From assembly GCA_910579305.1 (NCBI GenBank), contig CAJTTA010000049.1, positions 1 to 11,820 on the forward strand: a stretch of DNA of 11,820 nt, in the 5' to 3' direction. A model generated the notes under the pieces. That model saw only the letters and a program-made list of their open reading frames with translations, ran no database searches and was not told the DNA's origin. Of this stretch, positions 6,991 through 11,820 are shown piece after piece (position 1 is the first letter of the stretch; every line of letters starts with the position of its first letter). Made by a program: the position numbers and the translations under genes. The DNA is from an uncultured Muribaculaceae bacterium (lineage in GTDB: Bacteria; Bacteroidota; Bacteroidia; Bacteroidales; Muribaculaceae).

Positions 6991-8742
6991 TCAAAAGTTT
7001 ACGGCGAAACGTCCGGTTACAGTAATGCCTTCCTGAGGCATCTCCCTGCATATCCATGGATTGGAAGAGAGGATATTGCTCACTGATATGCCCAGTGTGT
7101 AGCGCGAGGCCAGGGTGTAGGTAGCGCTGCAGTGCAGGTCGTATAGATCCGGCAGGCGCAGAGAGGCGAGATTGGAGCCGGGTTCTGCGCGATAATACAG
7201 GTGTCGCACCCCGCGGTAATCGTATCCTGCGGTGATGAGCAGAGGAGCGATGGGGCGCACGTTGGCTTCGGTGGAGAGTACCCAGCGAGGACGGTCTATG
7301 CCATTGAAGCTGCCTGTAGATCCGTTTTGAGGAGAATATGTGAGCGTGCCCTCTACGCTGAGAATGTCGCCGAGAGCAAAGTGCAGGTCGGCACCCATGG
7401 AGAATCCGTGCACGGAGAGCAGGGCCGGGTGCAGCAGATAGGACGTGGGAGTCTCGAGCTGGCCGTAGAGATACAGCGGATATATGCCCTCCAGGGGAGT
7501 GTTGCGCGAGATGGCGTAAGAGCCGAACAGGGCAGCCGAGAAACCATTGAAATTTCCGAATCCCAGTCGCAGGCGTGCGTCTATAGGAGTGTATGCCGGT
7601 GTAGTGATTGCTTTGGCAGGCACGGCATAATAGCACAGTTCGCGGGCTGAGGCCATCGTGTTAGGCTCAACGCCTCCCGAGGCCGACAGAGAGAGGGTGA
7701 ACCGGGAAGAAGTGAAATCAAGGGCTATATCGGGCGCGGCATGGAAGGTGGAAAAGTCTACCGGCCCTGTTATGCGGGATGTGAGGTCGAGGCGCGCGCC
7801 GGCCCGCAGACGCAGATTGTCGGACTTGAATGTATATCCCGGAGTGAAAGTGTAGAATCCGGGAGTGGATAGGGAAGAGCGGGAATAGCTGATGACGCGT
7901 CCCCGGATACCGAGAGAAAATGTGGACTGTGCGTCAATCGCGTATCCGAGACTTACATTGGCCTTTATGTCATTTTCGTGAGGAGCCCGACTGGAGACAT
8001 AGGCGTTGTCAGCCCATTCATAGAGCCTCCTGTAGCCGAAGAAGCGGTAATCTATACCTGCTGAATAATAGAAACCGGTGCCGCGGCGGGCCCCTCTCCA
8101 AGCCGCGGCAGCGGCGAAATCATTGAGAGTCTGGCTTCCCGGCATATATGTGAGCGGATAATTGCTGTCCGTTCCGCTTACTTGAGTGCCAAGCGCTCTG
8201 TAGTAATTGAAATATCCCAGATGCCATGTCGCTTTGAGACTCAGTGTGCCGGGAGTGAATGTATGGCTGAATGTCGCGCCCAGCGTCTCGTCATAGCGGC
8301 GGCGATAGGGCGATGTCTCATTTGCCCGGAATAGGGATGAGGAGCAATGCTGGAGCCAGAGGCCGAGACTTGACTTATCATTATATATGGCCTTGTAGCC
8401 GGCGGAGACCGATGTATTGAGGAAAGAGCCGGCCTGTATGTCGAGATATCCGCGGGAGGGAGCCGGAAGCGTTGTGTGCCATCCGGTATCGCCCATTGGG
8501 GCAAAGCTGCTGTATACGGGCACTTCCACTCCTCTCTCCGCCAACGGCAGTGAGGCCTCCGGAAGCGGAAGCTCTATGCGTGAAGGAAGTGCGCTCAGGC
8601 GCTCGTGATGTCTGATCACAGGGTCATATGCACCCTGCACGGTCATTGATTCATTCAGCTCTTGAGCACAGGCTCCGGCCGCCATGAGCGCCAAGGAGGC
8701 GGCACAGGCATGGCGCATGGTGATTATACGGGTCATTTCCAT
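6991..8742 (-). CDS. Plug-less outer-membrane beta-barrel (TonB-receptor-like)
   Basis: This 583-residue exported protein is of a family usually labelled TonB-dependent receptor in Bacteroidota. A signal peptide ends at about residue 26 (GACA, then QELNES). Residues 30-57 match the short N-terminal tail I recall from this family (MTVQGAYDPVIRHHERLSAL), and beta-strands fill the rest from about 98. Many alternating strands rich in Tyr, Ser and Gly are visible, and the C-terminus TGRFAVNF ends in Phe, the usual barrel-assembly signal. The 150-residue plug domain of true TonB receptors is absent, so transport by TonB is doubtful. The start may be the ATG at 8736, which overlaps the TPR gene stop as ATGA, rather than 8742; 8718 is a third option. 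The adjacent TPR protein is the likely partner. Substrate and function are unknown. Confidence 0.85.
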   Translation of the reverse strand: MEMTRIITMRHACAASLALMAAGACAQELNESMTVQGAYDPVIRHHERLSALPSRIELPLPEASLPLAERGVEVPVYSSFAPMGDTGWHTTLPAPSRGYLDIQAGSFLNTSVSAGYKAIYNDKSSLGLWLQHCSSSLFRANETSPYRRRYDETLGATFSHTFTPGTLSLKATWHLGYFNYYRALGTQVSGTDSNYPLTYMPGSQTLNDFAAAAAWRGARRGTGFYYSAGIDYRFFGYRRLYEWADNAYVSSRAPHENDIKANVSLGYAIDAQSTFSLGIRGRVISYSRSSLSTPGFYTFTPGYTFKSDNLRLRAGARLDLTSRITGPVDFSTFHAAPDIALDFTSSRFTLSLSASGGVEPNTMASARELCYYAVPAKAITTPAYTPIDARLRLGFGNFNGFSAALFGSYAISRNTPLEGIYPLYLYGQLETPTSYLLHPALLSVHGFSMGADLHFALGDILSVEGTLTYSPQNGSTGSFNGIDRPRWVLSTEANVRPIAPLLITAGYDYRGVRHLYYRAEPGSNLASLRLPDLYDLHCSATYTLASRYTLGISVSNILSSNPWICREMPQEGITVTGRFAVNF

Positions 8743-11700
8743 TTGTTTAAGCGCTGATTAATATTGGTGCGTATGTCATCATCGGCCTGAGGGTAATTTT
8801 CAAGCAAAGCCTCAAGATACTCTCTTGCGAGCGTGCGTCTGTTCTGAGCCTGGAGAGCATCGGCCAGAGCTATATATCCTTCAGCCAGAGTGCGCATGTC
8901 ATCGCAGCCGTCGGTCGTGAACCTGTTCATTATTTCTTCGGCCTTTGACGGCTGGTTCTGTTGCAGATATATGCGGGCCATCATCACGGCGGCATGTCCT
9001 CCGGCGGCAGTTCTCATGTCGGAGGCCAGGGGAGAGAATGCAGCCAAAGCTTCATTCAGGCGTCCTGCATTCATGAGAGCCTCAGCACGGCATAGTTCAG
9101 CGCGGCGTCGGTCGGCGGCCGGCACGTCAGGCAGTGAGAGCAGCCTCTCGGCATAATTGATTATGGCGGCAGGGTCGGATGCGTTCTGCATGAGTCTCAT
9201 GTAAGCCTGGCGAGCATAAGAACTTCCGAAGGTGTCGAGCAAACTCCTATAGGCTGATGATGCTCCGTTCTTATCTCCGCGGGAAGCAAGCAGTTCCCCC
9301 TTTAAAAGCAATGCCGGAGCCACACCCTTGCTGTGAGGATATTCCGAAAGAATCTTCGAAACGACGGCAAGCGCCTTTTCCTGTGCTCCATTGGTCTTAT
9401 AATAGTCTGCAAGCTCAAGAAGAGCGTCGGGGACATCGGGTGAGAGAGGATAGTCATTCACAAAGTTTTCAAGGGGGGACATATCCCTTGGATTTCGTTC
9501 AATGGCATTCATGGCAGCCTGATAAGCGAGCCGGGCCACACGATCGGCATCGGGCTGAGGAGCATTGGGTACACTCTTTATGAAAGATAGATACCGCTGT
9601 AGCTCACCCTGCTCGGTGCATATCGTCTGAAGATTTTCTGCCGCCACACGGGCTTGCTCGCTTGTGGGCCACTGGCGCACGAGCCGTTCATAAGCCTCGA
9701 TTGCCTCGGCTGTCTTGCCCTTGTCGGCGAGAGCGTCGGCCATGGAGAGCGATGCCACGCGCAATTGTTCGCTGTCCGGATAGTTGAGACGCAGTCTTTC
9801 TATAGTGGTGCGTGCGGCATTGAAGTCGCCCATAGCCTGTTGGGCCTCAGCCAGTTCTGCAAGAGCAGAAGAACACCAGGAACTCCCCGGACGCTCTTTC
9901 AGCAGCTTTTCAAGAGTATTGGCTTTCTCTGCGTTTCTGCCGAGCACACCAAGCATATTGGCTGTCTGGAACACAGCGTAGTCGGTGCCGGTCGCACCCT
10001 GCATTGCCGTCGCACGGCGATAAGTGTCGAGCGCTTGAGTCACATTGCCTGTGAAGTTGAGGCAATCGGCTGTGCGCAGTGTGGCGTCAGCAGATAGTCC
10101 GGGAGACAGTTTCGCTTTTACAGCCTGCTCAAAACCGGCGCGCGCTTCGGCATAGTCACCGGTCTGGAAGAGAGTATAGGCACGGTTGTATAATGCAAGA
10201 GGTCGCTGTACGTCAGCCTTTGATGCTGAAGATAGGAATCTGTTGTAGGCACTGAGCGCCCCCTTGTAATCTTTCATCTTGTAGAGGCAGTCGCCGAGCC
10301 ACAGACATGCCTGAGAGCTTACAGAAGCGTCTGCCCGTGAGTCTGCGGCACTTTGTAGATACCCGCGTGCCATAGTAGTGCGCCCAGCGGCAAGAAGATC
10401 GGCTCCGAGGTCGTATTCGGCCCTTTGCTTGAGGCGCAGCACTTCGGCCGACGGATTGGCTATGTGGCCTATGCGTTCAAGCGCGTCGGCATATCGGTGC
10501 TCCCGGTAGTAGCCTGTGGCAAGATACTCTTCCACGGCCGGGGCGTAGGGGCTTTCGGGGTAGCGCCGGGCAAACTCCTCAAGCAGGTCGGTGGCGCTTC
10601 CGAAGGGAACATTGCCTCCTCGGGCCGTGGCTGCCGCATAATTGTAGAGCGCAGTCTCCGCTACCTGCTTGTCCTGTTCCATGCGGGCGGCACGGTCGAA
10701 GTATATGGCGGCCGCGGAGTAGTCTCTTGTCTTGGCGGAACATTGTCCCAGATACAGCAGGGCGCTCTGTGCCAGAGCATTTTGCTCTTTGCTCACCGGC
10801 AGCATCCATTCGGCCGCCTGGGAGTAATTTCCCTCGGCGTATTCGGATGCACCCACTATGTATCTTGCCGAAAGCTCTCCACCATCGGGATGCATTGAGG
10901 CATGACGCCTCAGCCATGACAGCGCACGCCGTGAGTCGCCCAAAGCATGCGCGCTTTCACCTAACAGGCGCAGAGCCTCGGCCCGGGCATAGCGCTCTTC
11001 GCTGTCGATGCGCTCGGCGGCGGCCATGAGTTGAGTCTCCATGGCCAACACACGCTCATACATCCGGCCGGAGAAATATATCTGTGCGATATAGAAATCC
11101 GCCCCCATTTCAGAGGCAATGTCGGCAGGCAGCTGGCTGAAGTCGTAGAGAGCCCGGCGATAGTCTTCCTGTATGTAGGATATGTAAGCGAGATAGAATC
11201 GGGAGATACCGTTGTACCCCTCCTCTTGTTTAAGATATGCGAATTCCTGAGCTGCTTCCGAAAATAGCCCGCGGCGTATCATCGAGACGGCCATGCGGTA
11301 TTTAGTCCCGGCGAGCACAGGCGAGGGGAATGTATTGAGCGGGAGCCCTGAATAAATGCGCAACGCTTCCTCAAAGTCGCCGCTGAAGAACAGAGCGTCG
11401 GCCATAACAGCGTCAGCCTGAGGTGCCAGATATGATGCCGGCGACAGGCTCATGAACTCATCATATACCGATGAAAGTTCACGGATTTCTCCCTGCATCA
11501 GCAGAGCGCGCATTAGTCTCAGCCGAGCCTCATCGCCATGCTCTGCGGCATCGGAGGTGAGTTGCTCCCGCGTGTCGAGATAATGTGTCAATTGGTCGGC
11601 GGCGCCGAGATAATCGGCACAATGCTCCATGAGAGCCGCGCGGGCAGAGAAACCTGAGGCCAGCGGCGAGGCTTCGCGTTGAGCTCCCGCATGCAGGCTC

Positions 11701-11744
11701 ATGGAGAGAGCCAGCGCCAGGGCGTATATTGAGGAATTATGCAT
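8733..11744 (-). CDS. Exported TPR-repeat protein, 1003 residues
   Basis: A signal peptide of about 21 residues (ALALALSMSLHAGA, then QREAS) with no lipobox predicts a periplasmic protein. The mature part is almost entirely tetratricopeptide-like helical hairpins. Clear units include AQFFSGDFEEAL-like (about 115-133), YYREHRYADALERI (412-425), LWLGDCLYKMKDYKGALSAY (481-500), ALYNRAYTLFQTGDYAEA (517-534), LAEAQQAMGDFNAA (631-644), LADKGKTAEAIEAYERL (672-688), ELADYYKTNGAQEKALAV (777-794) and LCRAEALMNAGRLNEALAAF (884-903). The YPxS-type turns between units (YPESPY 395-400, YPDSEQ 655-660, YPLSPD 765-770, YPHSKG 802-807, YPQADD 984-989) resemble the YbgF/CpoB-like TPR_6 class. Such solenoids bind other proteins. 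It is the first gene of the unit and its stop overlaps the barrel gene start. It has no enzyme motif; a scaffold role for the barrel is inferred. The 11745-11820 upstream region shows no promoter that I can support. Confidence 0.88.
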   Translation of the reverse strand: MHNSSIYALALALSMSLHAGAQREASPLASGFSARAALMEHCADYLGAADQLTHYLDTREQLTSDAAEHGDEARLRLMRALLMQGEIRELSSVYDEFMSLSPASYLAPQADAVMADALFFSGDFEEALRIYSGLPLNTFPSPVLAGTKYRMAVSMIRRGLFSEAAQEFAYLKQEEGYNGISRFYLAYISYIQEDYRRALYDFSQLPADIASEMGADFYIAQIYFSGRMYERVLAMETQLMAAAERIDSEERYARAEALRLLGESAHALGDSRRALSWLRRHASMHPDGGELSARYIVGASEYAEGNYSQAAEWMLPVSKEQNALAQSALLYLGQCSAKTRDYSAAAIYFDRAARMEQDKQVAETALYNYAAATARGGNVPFGSATDLLEEFARRYPESPYAPAVEEYLATGYYREHRYADALERIGHIANPSAEVLRLKQRAEYDLGADLLAAGRTTMARGYLQSAADSRADASVSSQACLWLGDCLYKMKDYKGALSAYNRFLSSASKADVQRPLALYNRAYTLFQTGDYAEARAGFEQAVKAKLSPGLSADATLRTADCLNFTGNVTQALDTYRRATAMQGATGTDYAVFQTANMLGVLGRNAEKANTLEKLLKERPGSSWCSSALAELAEAQQAMGDFNAARTTIERLRLNYPDSEQLRVASLSMADALADKGKTAEAIEAYERLVRQWPTSEQARVAAENLQTICTEQGELQRYLSFIKSVPNAPQPDADRVARLAYQAAMNAIERNPRDMSPLENFVNDYPLSPDVPDALLELADYYKTNGAQEKALAVVSKILSEYPHSKGVAPALLLKGELLASRGDKNGASSAYRSLLDTFGSSYARQAYMRLMQNASDPAAIINYAERLLSLPDVPAADRRRAELCRAEALMNAGRLNEALAAFSPLASDMRTAAGGHAAVMMARIYLQQNQPSKAEEIMNRFTTDGCDDMRTLAEGYIALADALQAQNRRTLAREYLEALLENYPQADDDIRTNINQRLNKWK

Positions 11745-11820
11745 ATTTCAGTTTTATAGAGACTCTAAGAGAGTGTTTGAATTTAAACCGTATTAACAAT
11801 TAAAGAGAATGGGAGTAAAA
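11745..11820. other. Leader region of the TPR operon
   Basis: This AT-rich stretch must hold the promoter of the minus-strand unit unless that unit continues from beyond the window. I found no convincing TTTG/TAnnTTTG pair on either strand. A small inverted repeat (ACTCT, AAG, AGAGT) lies at 11762-11774 and could be an operator half-site or chance. Confidence 0.3.

Noticed and set aside
6974..7636. 220-codon open frame on the minus strand inside the barrel gene
   Set aside because: It is a frame shadow: composition is rich in Arg, His and Ser without hydrophobic periodicity, and the barrel frame has a signal peptide and C-terminal Phe signal.
8660..8742. Cysteine near the signal peptide end of the barrel protein as a lipobox
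   Set aside because: The residues before the Cys (A-G-A) lack the Leu-like residue at -3, and a beta-barrel is not expected to be a lipoprotein; cleavage after ACA fits better.
9654..10898. Long plus-strand open frames opposite the TPR gene (9654-10097 and 10425-10898)
   Set aside because: They are antisense to a coherent TPR repeat sequence, with no recognisable protein features or promoter.
11745..11820. Promoter pair for the TPR operon or for a rightward gene
   Set aside because: TTTG at 11776-11779 has no TAnnTTTG at the right distance, and the minus strand offers no -33/-7 pair.

Overview
The window looks like ordinary chromosome of a Bacteroidales bacterium. A relatively GC-rich lineage such as Muribaculaceae is possible, but that is a guess. 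The evidence is a MurF-alanine racemase fusion (a Bacteroidota hallmark), promoter-like elements of the Bacteroidota type (TTTG, about 20 nt, TAnnTTTG) instead of -35/-10 boxes, a class II aldolase of about 330 residues, and an outer-membrane barrel paired with a large TPR protein. I see no tRNA, rRNA, CRISPR array, insertion sequence or phage gene.

Layout. (1) 76-1563, minus: a polytopic MOP-superfamily polysaccharide flippase. (2) 1564-1731: divergent intergenic region with a likely -7 element for the flippase and a weak one for murF-alr. (3) 1732-5188, plus: murF-alr, then 28 nt later a gene for an unrecognised single-pass membrane protein with a proline-rich N-terminus. (4) 5189-5321: a good Bacteroidota-type promoter, a hairpin at the predicted 5' end of the mRNA and a 14-codon leader ORF whose ATG lies in the hairpin loop. 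(5) 5322-6320, plus: class II fructose-bisphosphate aldolase with codon use suggesting high expression. (6) 6362-6403: a nearly perfect bidirectional terminator between two convergent units. (7) 11744 down to 6419, minus: an apparent three-gene operon of a 1003-residue exported TPR protein, a plug-less outer-membrane beta-barrel whose start overlaps the TPR stop, and a 182-residue unrecognised soluble protein.

How the genes work together. MurF-Alr makes D-alanine and attaches D-Ala-D-Ala to the peptidoglycan precursor. The flippase and the proline-rich membrane protein may also serve the envelope, but position alone suggests this. Aldolase is central glycolysis and seems an independent unit. 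The TPR/barrel pair is the best candidate for a poorly described system: two exported proteins, translationally coupled, in a family arrangement I recall as recurrent in Bacteroidota without a clear function, here followed by a small unknown cytoplasmic gene. I found no clearly unprecedented system; the most interesting items are this operon and the aldolase leader.
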